From Larix sibirica (taxonomy: Eukaryota > Streptophyta > Pinopsida > Pinales > Pinaceae): DNA of 14,441 nucleotides. The notes beneath the pieces were generated by a model. The model ran no database searches, was not told the DNA's origin, and saw nothing but the letters and a program-made list of their open reading frames with translations. How positions within the stretch are numbered: position 1 is the stretch's first letter; each line of letters opens with the position of its first letter. The position numbers were made by a program, and so were the translations under genes. Below, piece by piece: positions 6,720-14,441 of the stretch. Location: NCBI GenBank assembly GCA_004151065.3, contig NWUY0300022050.1:39512-53952 (forward strand), in the 5' to 3' direction.

Positions 6720-9700
6720 GTGAGAATCTTCGAATTCATAAAATGGGCAGTATTTAAGTTGGCTTGCTGATTTTTGAAACGTATGATAGTATTTCTTGTA
6801 TCCTAATTCTTTGATTAAGGCTTTTTCCATGGCCAAAACATTTCTCTTAAAAGTAAAATAAAGTATGATCAAAGTACAGAGTTTCAGAAAATTTTGTTTG
6901 GGGTAAAAAATGTATAATAGCTTTACTATAAAAAATGAAGTTTACTATATGAACTGAAATTGTGATATTTTGCTAACATGTATTTTATAATTGCTTCTAA
7001 TTTATTATGAAGTACCAAAATCAAAGGGAGAAATTGTCATTGCTGGAATCTTAGTTGCAAATCAACAGTCTGATATCCTACATGTATGTTCCATATATTA
7101 TGGAAGCCATTCATTTTTCATTTTGCTTCTTGCTTTGGTTTGTGGTGTGATGGCTGGTTAGTGGCCAATTCCTATCAATGTTGATTAGATATGGAGTGTG
7201 TCATTTTCTCTTCTATTTTTTTTAATTTGTCTCATGCATAGGATTCTAGTTGCTTTCTTTTGGGGTTGAGTAGCTTTTGAGTTGAATATTAGTTTTTCAG
7301 ATCCAGATTCGATCTACAGTCTCGAATAGTTTATTGCAATTATTAACTGAAAACACACTGAGATCCTAATTAACTACTCAGCAGAAAAACACAGTAAATC
7401 ATACACATTTGACTCTTAGATTAACCCTAGAAAACCCCAATTGGGGAAAAGCCAGCAAACAGTGGTTTTTATTAAGATAAGAATCCTGGGATCCCATCCT
7501 GGGATAATGGCCCACTGAGGAATACAATGACAGAGTGCTAGCCTTCACACCTCAAGATCAGTCCTTCAATCTTGTTGGTTGCTTACCCTCGACTGTCCCT
7601 TGCTTCTTTCCTCTGACCTTGCCCCTGCACCTGCACACCTGGCTTAAAGTCTGTCTTCAACCAATCAATGAATGAGATCTCACTCACTCTGTGTGATTGT
7701 TGTGTCACTTCCTCTCATCCAGCCTGCCTTTTATAACATTACAATATGCAAATACCTTGGTCCAATACCATGGGCCACCAAATACCATGGGCCCTTTAGT
7801 AGCTCACTTTGCATAAAGTATTGACAAAAGTTTGAGAGTCATTAATGACAACTTCCACCTATGGCTATTAGACATTGTCCATGTGGAAGTACCTGTCCGA
7901 TGCCACAAAAATCAACATTCAATTTGGACTACAAAAATCATGGTGTCTAGATTGAACTTGCTAGTGCCCATTGTCCCTCCCTCTATCTAGACGTTGCTCT
8001 CATGTTAGTTGAATTAGAAGTGGAATCTGTGAACACTTTACAAAGTTATTAGGAAGCTATGCAATTTCAAATGACCATTATAATCAATATTGTATGCTTT
8101 ATGATGTAAGTTTGGCTATATGAGCAATGCGGAACATTATTTCTAGGCATTCTATAAAGAATCAAGCCACATCTAAGATAAGCTCAAAGAGACATCAGAC
8201 AAGTATTCTTTCTTTTCATGACAATGAAGTAAGTCCAAGTTCATGATATTATTATCTTAGGTGAGAACAAGATGAAATGATCCCATTTCTTGTTTAGTTC
8301 AACATGTTCCTACTTGTAGGTAGCTTGGCGACATGGTAGTTTAATGAAATGAAAGAGGGATAGGGTTTCTCATGCTTTTGAATAGAAGGTGCACGATTGC
8401 AAAGGCTTGCACAATGTGCTATTAGCTTAGTGGTAGAGAGTGCCCTTTATAAATGTTGGGTGTAGTCTATGAACAATCTCAACCATGTGGATAGTTCAAC
8501 ACACTCATCAAGACCTAGAGATGTGGATCATCTAATGCATGTTCAGATTGATAACTTCTTTTGTTGGAACTATGGTTTGAGACTGAGCTTCTCCTCATTA
8601 GGATAGTTGTAGTAATTTATGTGAATCAGCTGTAGATCTAATTTTCCCTTCATTTATGGATTTCAATGGTATTACGGGTTCAAATATTCACGTCTCTTCT
8701 CTTCTTTAGAATCTACACTTTCATATCAGTATACAAGATGTTTATATTTTGAGTGGAAGTTGAAGTTCAACCTTGACGTGGAAAATGGAGAACGCAACAA
8801 TGCATCTTAATAGAACAAAACTTCAAGATCACCCTTAAATTTTAGGTAGTGGGATGGAGGGATCATGCCATTCAAAATATTTCATGCTTTTCTCGGAGGT
8901 CCATAGGAAGTAATCAATAGAATTTTCTTGATTTTCTCTTCCCAAAAGTAACAATGTTAATCTATCAATCCTTTTGCGGTATGGAAGAGATTGGATCTAG
9001 TCATAAAAGAGAAGCATGCTTGGTGTAAATAACTTCATTGTCTTCACCCTCCTCAATCACTATGACTTGACCTCTAGATCAATGCAATGGGAAGTCTTTA
9101 TCCATATCTTAACATTGGAGGTTAGGTAATGATGGTTTTAATATGACTTTTTTCACCTCATTGAAGTTATTCTCCAAACGTTGGTTTTTGGGGAGGAAAG
9201 AAGTGGAACAAGCACACTTTCAGTGGGAAGTGCAAGGGAGAGTTTTATGTTGCATTCTAAAAGTTACTTTCTTCACTGCCAATTGGATAGTCTTGTCATT
9301 GATGATTTACTTCCTGTACAAGGTCTTTAGGTGAAGTCTAGGACAACCTCATTTTTAAAAAGTGCTACAATGGTAATATCTTTTTTGGGAGAGTAATGAT
9401 TTGATTTGTAGCATCTTTTTGCATTTCTTCTGTACAATCAAAACACGTTGAACAATTTCTTCTTGTTCATGTAAAACTTGCTCATTTAATATCAAGAATT
9501 TTTTTATGGGGCCATATGTGTTGGCTGGAATCAAGATGTAATACCATTTTTGATAGGATTGATGTAGTTGAAAACCATAAGTCACTATCCACTAACTATC
9601 TAATGGGCCTTATGGCCTTAGGGGGGACCCTAATACTTGTTGCCCACCTAATATTGCACTAGCTGATCGTTGTTCTTATTCATTGATTCTTTTTATAATT

Positions 9701-11819
9701 AGCAGAATCAGTTAGTTGAGCATTACCAATTTCAAACATGAAAACCAAACATTGGAGATTACTTTATTTGGAAGCACATTTTCAGATTATTCCATGTGTC
9801 TTAACTTTTGTGAGTCCTATCATGAAACACTTGTAATACTTGCTGGTGTATTTTTTTCCGAGATCACGTTCCTTTCTTTTGCCATTGAAAACATTTTTGT
9901 AATGAGTTGATAAGACTACTTAATGATTATGATCTCAAATTACTGCTGTTAATAGCTTTGGATTTTCCCTCGTTATATTCAATTTTTTATACCCTCTTGG
10001 AACTTTGGTTACAGGTTGTGCCAGGTTTTGGGCATGGAGTCCTAAGGAAAACAGATCCAAGATACACATGCCAAAGGGAATTTGCCTTGAAATACATGCC
10101 CGACGATCCCTTGTTTAAAGTGGTGAGAAGTTTATACCTATCACACATCATGCATTCACTTGCGCATTGTTTGTGTTGTCTTGTCCTAATTTTGAAGAAA
10201 ATAAAGCCTGACATTTTACTGTTCTTATCTTAATGGTTTAAAATGTTTATTTACAGGTTTCTCAGTTGTTTGAGGTGGTTCCACCAATCCTCTTAGAGCT
10301 GGGCAAGGTAGGGTCCATGTTTTGTCTCCAAGTTATCTAATTGCTTTGTATAGAAATAGCATGAACACTAAGGAACTGAGGTGTTTATCTTGGATTGTTT
10401 TTTTCTTTTTTAATGATTCTCTTTAATTTCCTCAAGGCTCGAGAGCAGAAGACCAGAGGAATATTGCATGTAGAAGTAAAATTTTTATGAAACAATTTGA
10501 GAGCAGATGATTAACTTTACAACAGCTTTCTCCACTTAGATATAGGAAATACTGTTTTCAGATAACCGCTTACTTTCAATATAGGCTACACCATTCAGGG
10601 TATTGCTTGTGTGTGTGATGTTTGTTTCAAGGTTAGTCTGCATTAATGGTTTTATTTATAGAATGGTTTTACCAGAAATTTGTTATTGTACAATTTTTGT
10701 TAATAGAATGTACTTTGTGAATATAATTTTGTGTTCTCTGTACTCTTCTTGTCTTTATATTGAGCAGATAGTGAATTGTGCAACCCTCAATTTTGCTTGC
10801 ACTCTGTCGTCCGTTAAGCCTCTGCCTGTGTGCTGAGCAATTAGAGTCAATGTTGTAATTTTGTATCATATTTTTTTTGAACATCTTAATTTGTTTGAAT
10901 AAATTATTTAATGCCTCAGAGAGAGCTCTGCCATAGGATAATAAAGATAAAGATAATTTTACTGATGTCACGAATGACCAAGTAATAGGTCAATGGGACT
11001 AGAGATTACAACCAGTGGCCACTAAACAGTGGGATTGTCTTAGGAACTACCCAAGTGAAACATGTTTGGAGTCTGGTATTGTTGTAATTCTTTTAAATTT
11101 TCCAGGTATCTTGTGTATATATAGCAAAACTGTATTTTGGAGTAGAGGCTGCCTACTTTAGATTGATATCCTACTTGATTATTCATCATATGATAGTTTG
11201 TTCGATATTTTACAGGTGAAGAATCCATGGCCTAATGTTGATGCACACAGTGGGGTGTTGTTAAATCATTTTGGCTTATCTGAGGACAGGTCAGAGATCT
11301 TCTGGCTTATATACATTGAAGTATGTTGCTTTTGTAGTAATTATAGTCCGGAGCATAAGCTCTAGAATCACATCGTACCTGAATATTTATTATTTGAGAG
11401 TGTTTTTATTGTTCATGGATACCTTGCTGGTTAAGCTGGTTGAACATATGGAAATATATTCAATTTTAAATTCCAGTTGCAGAGTTTGCATCTTGAATTC
11501 ATTCTTGGGGATTGTTTAATTCACTCTTTTCCGGCTTAATGGGCACATGTTTATATTTTTACAGATTTTTTACTGTACTTTTTGGGGTCTCCCGATCTCT
11601 CGGTACCTTATCTCAGGTATTATCATTCAATCTTCAATTTTTTTGAGTCACTACATTTGTGAGCTCTTAACAAATCTTTCAGTATTTTAATATGAATGAT
11701 GGTGTGCACAGCTCATCTGGGATCGTGCTCTTGGATTACCCCTTGAGAGGCCGAAAAGTGTTACAATGGATTGGCTTGAGAGCTATTGCAAAAAATCAGC
11801 AGCAGCAGTAGGCGCTTGA
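6618..11819 (+). CDS. CS: Citrate synthase, mitochondrial type, 3' portion (six exons, partial)
   Basis: Citrate synthase condenses oxaloacetate and acetyl-CoA to citrate, the entry step of the TCA cycle in the mitochondrial matrix. Six exons (6618-6719, 10015-10122, 10257-10307, 11216-11289, 11565-11616, 11712-11819) splice by GT-AG rules into 164 uninterrupted residues ending at TGA 11817-11819. The family signature [13 protein letters not shown] carries the catalytic His (10033-10035). The catalytic Asp is in NVDAHSG (11240-11242), and substrate or CoA Arg residues are in GVSRSLG (11593-11595) and ERPKS (11748-11750). The full plant protein is about 470 residues, so roughly the first two thirds, with the transit peptide, lie outside. 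The sequence is of the eukaryotic mitochondrial type rather than the bacterial-like peroxisomal type, and the C-terminus has no peroxisomal signal. No damage is visible in this part. Confidence 0.93.
7468..7473 (-). terminator. Poly-A signal of the intronic LTR
   Basis: AATAAA on the minus strand (within AATAAAAACC), about 260 bases downstream of the LTR TATA box, as expected at the end of an R region. Confidence 0.4.
7727..7735 (-). promoter_or_regulatory. TATA box of the intronic LTR
   Basis: TATAAAAGG on the minus strand, well placed inside the LTR. If active, it would produce transcripts antisense to citrate synthase. Confidence 0.4.
7751..7793. repeat. Short direct repeats AATACCATGGGCC
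   Basis: Two exact copies (7764-7776 and 7781-7793) and one diverged copy (AATACCTTGGTCC, 7751-7763) lie in the U3-like part of the antisense LTR, upstream of its TATA box. Such short tandem motifs are common in LTR enhancers. Each contains a CCATGG palindrome. Confidence 0.6.
8423..8502 (+). mobile_element. Possible tRNA-derived SINE remnant
   Basis: TAGCTTAGTGG (8423-8433) matches the Pol III A box of tRNAs, and the following GTAGAGAG resembles a D-loop continuation. GTTCAACAC (8494-8502) fits a loose B box. The spacing of about 60 bases is longer than in a tRNA, no cloverleaf was built, and neither a poly-A tail nor flanking repeats were seen. Chance is a real alternative. Confidence 0.25.
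10015..10122 (+). CDS. CS: Citrate synthase exon with catalytic His (36 codons)
   Basis: Phase 0 at both ends. It encodes [17 protein letters not shown] and a helical tail ending DDPLFKV. The His of GFGHG (10033-10035) binds and activates substrate. An Arg in the LRKTDPRY stretch contacts oxaloacetate in characterised homologues. The downstream intron is only 134 bp. Confidence 0.95.
10257..10307 (+). CDS. CS: Citrate synthase exon (17 codons)
   Basis: A small phase-0 exon encoding [17 protein letters not shown]. The acceptor is TTATTTACAG and the donor GTAGGG. It matches the family's conserved PPIL helix. Confidence 0.93.
10308..11215 (+). other. Citrate synthase intron (908 bp)
   Basis: AT-rich, with GT and AG ends (GTAGGG ... 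ATTTTACAG). The open frames at 10603-10836 (+) and 10669-10971 (-) show no family features and look like chance. Nothing else was recognised. Confidence 0.85.
11216..11289 (+). CDS. CS: Citrate synthase exon with catalytic Asp (24 codons plus 2 bases)
   Basis: It encodes [20 protein letters not shown] and LSED, plus the first two bases of an Arg codon (AG|A). The Asp of NVDAHSG (11240-11242) is the proton-abstracting acid of the family. The donor is GTCAGA. Confidence 0.94.
11565..11616 (+). CDS. CS: Citrate synthase exon (1 base plus 17 codons)
   Basis: It completes the split Arg codon and encodes [17 protein letters not shown]. The Arg of GVSRSLG corresponds to a substrate-binding arginine in animal citrate synthase. 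The next intron is 95 bp. Confidence 0.94.
11712..11819 (+). CDS. CS: Citrate synthase last exon (35 codons plus stop)
   Basis: It encodes [20 protein letters not shown], then [15 protein letters not shown] and a TGA stop (11817-11819). The Arg of ERPKS contacts bound substrate across the dimer interface in studied homologues. A (CAG)4 run (11797-11808) codes the alanine-rich tail. The last five codons or so and the stop lie in the first unit of a tandem duplication. Confidence 0.95.
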   Translation, partial: LIWDRALGLPLERPKSVTMDWLESYCKKSAAAVGA

Positions 11820-11896
11820 TTGTTCGTTGTACGAGTGTTGAATTATTCACAGCAGCAGGCGCTGGATTGTTCATTGTATGAGCATTGAGTTGTTCG
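11800..11896 (+). repeat. Tandem duplication of about 50 bp over the citrate synthase stop codon
   Basis: Unit 1 (11800-11849) and unit 2 (11850 to about 11896) share CAGCAGCAG, a GGCGCTxGATTGTTC block and a GTTGxATTxTTC block. Unit 2 lacks TAG after CAGCAGCAG and has GGA where unit 1 has the TGA stop frame. The second unit lies wholly in the 3' UTR. Confidence 0.8.
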
Positions 11897-12720
11897 AGAG
11901 ATTAGTGAGAAATTGGTTAAAATGAGCATTTGAGATAACCTACAATTTTGGCATATTTTTCTGGCTGGAAAAGTACCTGTCATTTGTCTAATAATCTTGC
12001 TTTGATTATTTCATTTATACTATATAGCCTATCTGGTAATGCACTTTCTATAAGAATGCTCTGAAATGATTATTATTCACATTTTTGGCCAGGGCCTATC
12101 TTCTCAAAATATAGAACATACTAAAGAGACTACTGATAGCTGAGAAGAACACAAGGAACCTGCCATGAGCAATGCAAGAGTTGCTCTGTAGCACGTCTCT
12201 ATAGTTTTGGTCATTGATTTATTCAAAAAATGGAAGAAGGGGTCCTTTGGGAATGTCTATGAATTGCCTAGAAATATTAAAATCAGCTCTGGAGCTTTGG
12301 ATTAGGATTAGCTAAATCTGAAGATTATGAGTGGTTTGGAGATATAATACTTGATTAAACACTAACAATTAACTGGATATTAAATAGGGTTTACTAAGTC
12401 ATTGTGAACATCTATTTGTTCATTTTTTCAGTGCATGGTAACAGATTCTAAAACTATAACAGCTACATAACTTTAAAGTACTATCAAAACTGCAATTTGA
12501 TCTTAGCTCAAAAACTGCAATGCATTATACTGAAAATGTACAAACAGTGAAAGTGAAACTGTTTGTCAAACCTGCTACTTCTTTCTCATTGAGTCAGAAA
12601 ATGAAGTATGCTACATCAAACTCAAAAAATTGTCACAACTTGAAGTTCACAAAATTGAATAGTTGAATTTACTCCCATTCACTGGTAGTAACTGAAGCAA
12701 AGAGCCGTGGGTTACAATCA
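11820..12720 (+). other. 3' UTR and downstream flank of citrate synthase
   Basis: No canonical AATAAA was seen in the first 250 bases. AATAAT near 11990 and AT-rich stretches to about 12080 could serve as weaker plant poly-A elements. Beyond that, up to the LTR at 12721, I see no gene or repeat. Confidence 0.5.
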
Positions 12721-13100
12721 TGTTGGACTAAGTATCGAAAATCGTGCTAGAGGAGGAAATATACACCAAAGACATGCAGACCTTGGGATCTGCACCTTCC
12801 TATTCTAGACTCATGAATTAGGCTACTATTCCTAGAAAATTGGGCTGAAATCACTTTCCAAATATGTGAGATCTTGTTTTCTAAAAGACCCTTTTTGCTT
12901 GTTTAAGAAAAGCAACTTATTCTAATTTGAAAAACTAACAGAACTTGATCAAAATAGATGAGTTGCTGAAGATAGACTTTTAGCTGTCTATATCAAGCAA
13001 TATGCCTCACTTGGAAGCCTCTCTAGTGTGCCCTCCACAATCTCGGATCTGTTGCTAAACACTTTTGGAGCAACCAGGTAGGTATTTTAAGTTTCTAACA
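12721..13100 (-). repeat. LTR of a second copia element (about 380 bp)
   Basis: On the minus strand it starts TGTTAGAAACTTAAAATACC (13100 downward), directly after a polypurine tract, and may end CTTAGTCCAACA at 12721. TGTT...AACA termini give the usual short inverted repeat. The start is well supported by the adjoining PPT and coding tail. The end is inferred from the terminal repeat only. Confidence 0.55.
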
Positions 13101-13108
13101 CTCCCTTG
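13101..13108 (-). other. Polypurine tract of the second copia element
   Basis: CAAGGGAG on the minus strand lies between the end of the RNase H homology and the LTR start TGTTAG. This matches the standard copia arrangement. Confidence 0.6.
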
Positions 13109-13234
13109 TGAGGAAAAGTGTTTTAAACCAGCACTCTCCCTCAACTTTTTGAACTTCCCCTTTGCTAGGGGTTTCATTAAAATATCAATAAGCTGTGAAT
13201 TTGAAGGAACATACTCTAAGGCTATTGCTTCCTT
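13109..13234 (-). pseudogene. Copia RNase H C-terminal fragment
   Basis: The minus strand encodes EAIALEYVPSNSQLIDILMK and PLAKGKFKKLRE, matching the hallmark LEYVPTEEQLADIFTKPL-type end of copia Pol (last part of RNase H). A TAG at 13235-13237 in the same frame, and loss of homology beyond, show a short fossil. It is followed by PPT and LTR in the expected order. Orientation is the same as the element at 1700-5307, but the LTR differs, so it is a separate insertion. Confidence 0.72.
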
Positions 13235-13305
13235 CTAAACTTGTCATCTCTTTTGGTACTTTCTAGGTGGAGAAAATGGACTTAAAGGCTTGTAGGGCCC
13301 ATTTT

Positions 13306-13460
13306 AGGGGGAGGTATTGTTTTGGTCATTTGGGGACTTGGAACATCCAAAGCTTGTTTAAGGCATTAAACAATTGTTTTATGGGTCACATAATCTACAA
13401 CCTCTTGATGTTATTCTACACCTTGAGAGCTTTCCAACAGATCAATCGAAGTTTGTATGA
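13306..13460 (+). mobile_element. Possible PPT and LTR start of a third element
   Basis: TTTTAGGGGGAGGTATTG (13302-13319) on the plus strand resembles a polypurine tract followed by an LTR start (TGTTTTGGTCATTTGGGG, from 13318). Orientation is opposite to the copia tail beside it. No far end, PBS or coding part was identified. The open frame at 13267-13464 is likely chance. Confidence 0.3.
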
Positions 13461-14159
13461 ATAAGTTACGCCTCTTGCAAGTTGACCTATCTTGTTGACT
13501 ACCATGATACCAAATGGATGCTACGTTTTCTCCCATTACTCACACATGTTAAGATAGTCATGCTTGGATTTTCAAGAAGATTCTAGAGGGTCAAAAACCC
13601 TATCCCTCATGGGAGTTGAAGCATACAAAAACCCCAACCTTAAACCTTGATGACTATCAAGATGTTAAATATTGGATTGCTAGGAAATTAAGCGATTCCA
13701 TTCTTATGTATTGATCATTGTTCCATAGTTGAGCAAAGCAAGGGAGTGGGATATTGGAGTAGAACAAAGGAAGTAAAAGGCACTGTAACAACCATACATG
13801 GCATATTGTCAATGGAAACTCCATAATGAGTTCACTTTTCTTTGTATTTGCATTTCATATTTGAGAAGAAAAGAGCTAGGTGTTAACATCCCTAATAAAA
13901 CTCCCACAGGGGAAGGAAAGGGCACCCCCCCCAGCGAAATCTCAATCCTTCCCACTAATTTTTATGCCAAAAGAAGAAGCAAAAACTCCAAAAAATGGCT
14001 AAGTATTAATAGCTTCCGACTGGATGAGCGAGCCACAACAAGAAAAATGATTCAAAGGAGGTCTTCTGCTCTTAAGATATTGAAGGGTCAAGATTGGAGA
14101 TAGAACTAGATTGACGGTCGTAGAACGATTCCGCAGAGGTTCTGATTTCCCGAACCCAC
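13461..14159. other. No recognised gene; unassigned sequence
   Basis: A 101-codon open frame at 13798-14103 (+) has a basic, low-complexity C-terminal half and no family features; I do not call it a gene. It contains an eight-C run (13925-13932). This may be the interior of the putative element starting near 13306. Confidence 0.35.
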
Positions 14160-14160
14160 A

Positions 14161-14441
14161 TTGTGGATTGCGGATGTCGGAGGAGCAATTTTCTCAAAAT
14201 TATGCACAGGGGTTTTCGACTTTTTGACTCCCGCATTGCGGATTGCGGATTGCGGATTGCAGAAGTGTGATTTCTTCAGGGTTGCGAATTTGATTTTCCG
14301 ACTTCCGAGTCCCGCATTGCGGACTGCAGATTACGAAGATGTGATCTCTCCGAAGGTGTGAATTTGAGTTTCCGATTTCCGAGTCCCGCATTGCGGACTG
14401 CGGATTGCGGAAGTGTGTTTTCTTCGAAACTGTGCAATTGG
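14161..14441. repeat. CpG-rich minisatellite with nested heptamer, running off the window
   Basis: TCCCGCATTGCGGA recurs at 14229, 14310 and 14384 (steps of 81 and 74 bases), each followed by a GCGGATTG- or GACTGCGG-like stretch, then AAGTGTG and TTCTTCG-type words, then TTTGA(T/G)TTTCCGA. The first unit holds three head-to-tail copies of the heptamer GCGGATT, which explains its extra length. A degraded start is visible from 14163 (GTGGATTGCGGATGTCGGA). No coding function is inferred. Confidence 0.85.

Larger units (their letters stand above)
7348..7917 (-). mobile_element. LTR, probably solo, antisense in the citrate synthase intron
   Basis: On the minus strand it would start TGTTGATTTTTGTGGCATC (7917 downward) and end GTGTGTTTTCA (7348). 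In between lie a TATA box TATAAAAGG (7735-7727) and a poly-A signal AATAAA (7473-7468) about 260 bases later, then a CCCCAATTGGGG palindrome and a GGGGTTTTC word like the U5 of plant copia LTRs. That gives a plausible U3-R-U5 order. No PBS follows 7348, and no clean 5-bp target duplication was found (TTAAC against TTCAA), so the borders are provisional. Confidence 0.5.
6720..10014 (+). other. Long citrate synthase intron (3,295 bp)
   Basis: The donor GTGAGA is at 6720 and the acceptor TTGGTTACAG ends at 10014. Nothing coding was recognised. 6722-7347 and 8503-10000 show no feature beyond AT-rich sequence. In between lie an antisense LTR (about 7348-7917) and a weak SINE-like stretch (8423-8502). 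The other internal introns are 134, 908, 275 and 95 bp, so this one has been enlarged, at least partly by retroelements. Confidence 0.85.

Noticed and set aside
9143-10233. Open frames in and around the long intron (9143-9334, 9716-9910, 9907-10233)
   Set aside because: They are chance frames in AT-rich intron. The last one merely reads through the true 10015-10122 exon into the next intron.
10603-11519. Open frames 10603-10836 (+), 10669-10971 (-) and 11271-11519 (+)
   Set aside because: They lie in citrate synthase introns, show no family features and overlap each other on opposite strands.
13798-14103. 101-codon open frame as a new gene
   Set aside because: It has no recognisable domain, low-complexity basic composition and an eight-C run, and sits in probable transposon debris.
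14161-14391. Open frames 14161-14361 (+) and 14200-14391 (-) with repeating residues (RIADCGLQ, RNPQCG)
   Set aside because: They are translations of the minisatellite; both strands stay open because the repeat lacks stops, not because it codes.
14161-14441. CRISPR array
   Set aside because: The repeats are long, contiguous and variable, with no unique spacers, in a plant nuclear setting.

Overview
The window looks like nuclear DNA of a seed plant. It is AT-rich and intron-rich, and it carries eroded Ty1/copia-type LTR retroelements around one recognisable host gene. That gene is the 3' part of a plant-type mitochondrial citrate synthase. Very long, transposon-filled introns would fit a gymnosperm or another large-genome plant, but the sequence alone does not settle the species.

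Layout, left to right. 1-190 holds a short unrecognised protein-like open stretch. 330-830 (+) is a broken copy of the first nucleotide-binding domain of a PDR/ABCG full-size ABC transporter. 831-1446 is unassigned, with open frames on both strands. 1447-1698 (+) resembles an LTR with a TATA box and ends at a single N (1699). From 1700 to 5307 lies a copia-type element on the minus strand. Reading 5' to 3' along it are an LTR (5307-5098), a tRNA-Met-type primer binding site (5097-5086), a leader, gag, protease, and two tandem copies of the integrase zinc-binding and core region. Sequence stops at 1700 before any reverse transcriptase. The element is dead: seven in-frame stops, two frameshifts and a lost catalytic glutamate.

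5315-6617 is presumed intron. Six citrate synthase exons follow on the plus strand between 6618 and 11819, with clean GT-AG borders and consistent phases, giving the last 164 residues including the active-site His, Asp and Arg residues. The first intron between them (6720-10014, about 3.3 kb) contains an LTR in antisense and a weak SINE-like element. The stop codon sits inside the first copy of a roughly 50-bp tandem duplication.

Beyond the gene, 12721-13240 (-) is the 3' end of a second copia element (RNase H C-terminus, polypurine tract, LTR), and 13306 onward (+) may begin another LTR. The right edge (about 14160-14441) is a GC- and CpG-rich minisatellite with an embedded heptamer array that runs off the window.

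The genes do not form a pathway. Citrate synthase is the only gene with an intact reading frame; everything else is transposon or pseudogene debris. I found no evidence for a novel multi-gene system. The most unusual items are the in-frame 480-bp integrase duplication, the PPT-LTR-PBS order, the duplication over the citrate synthase stop codon, and the terminal minisatellite.
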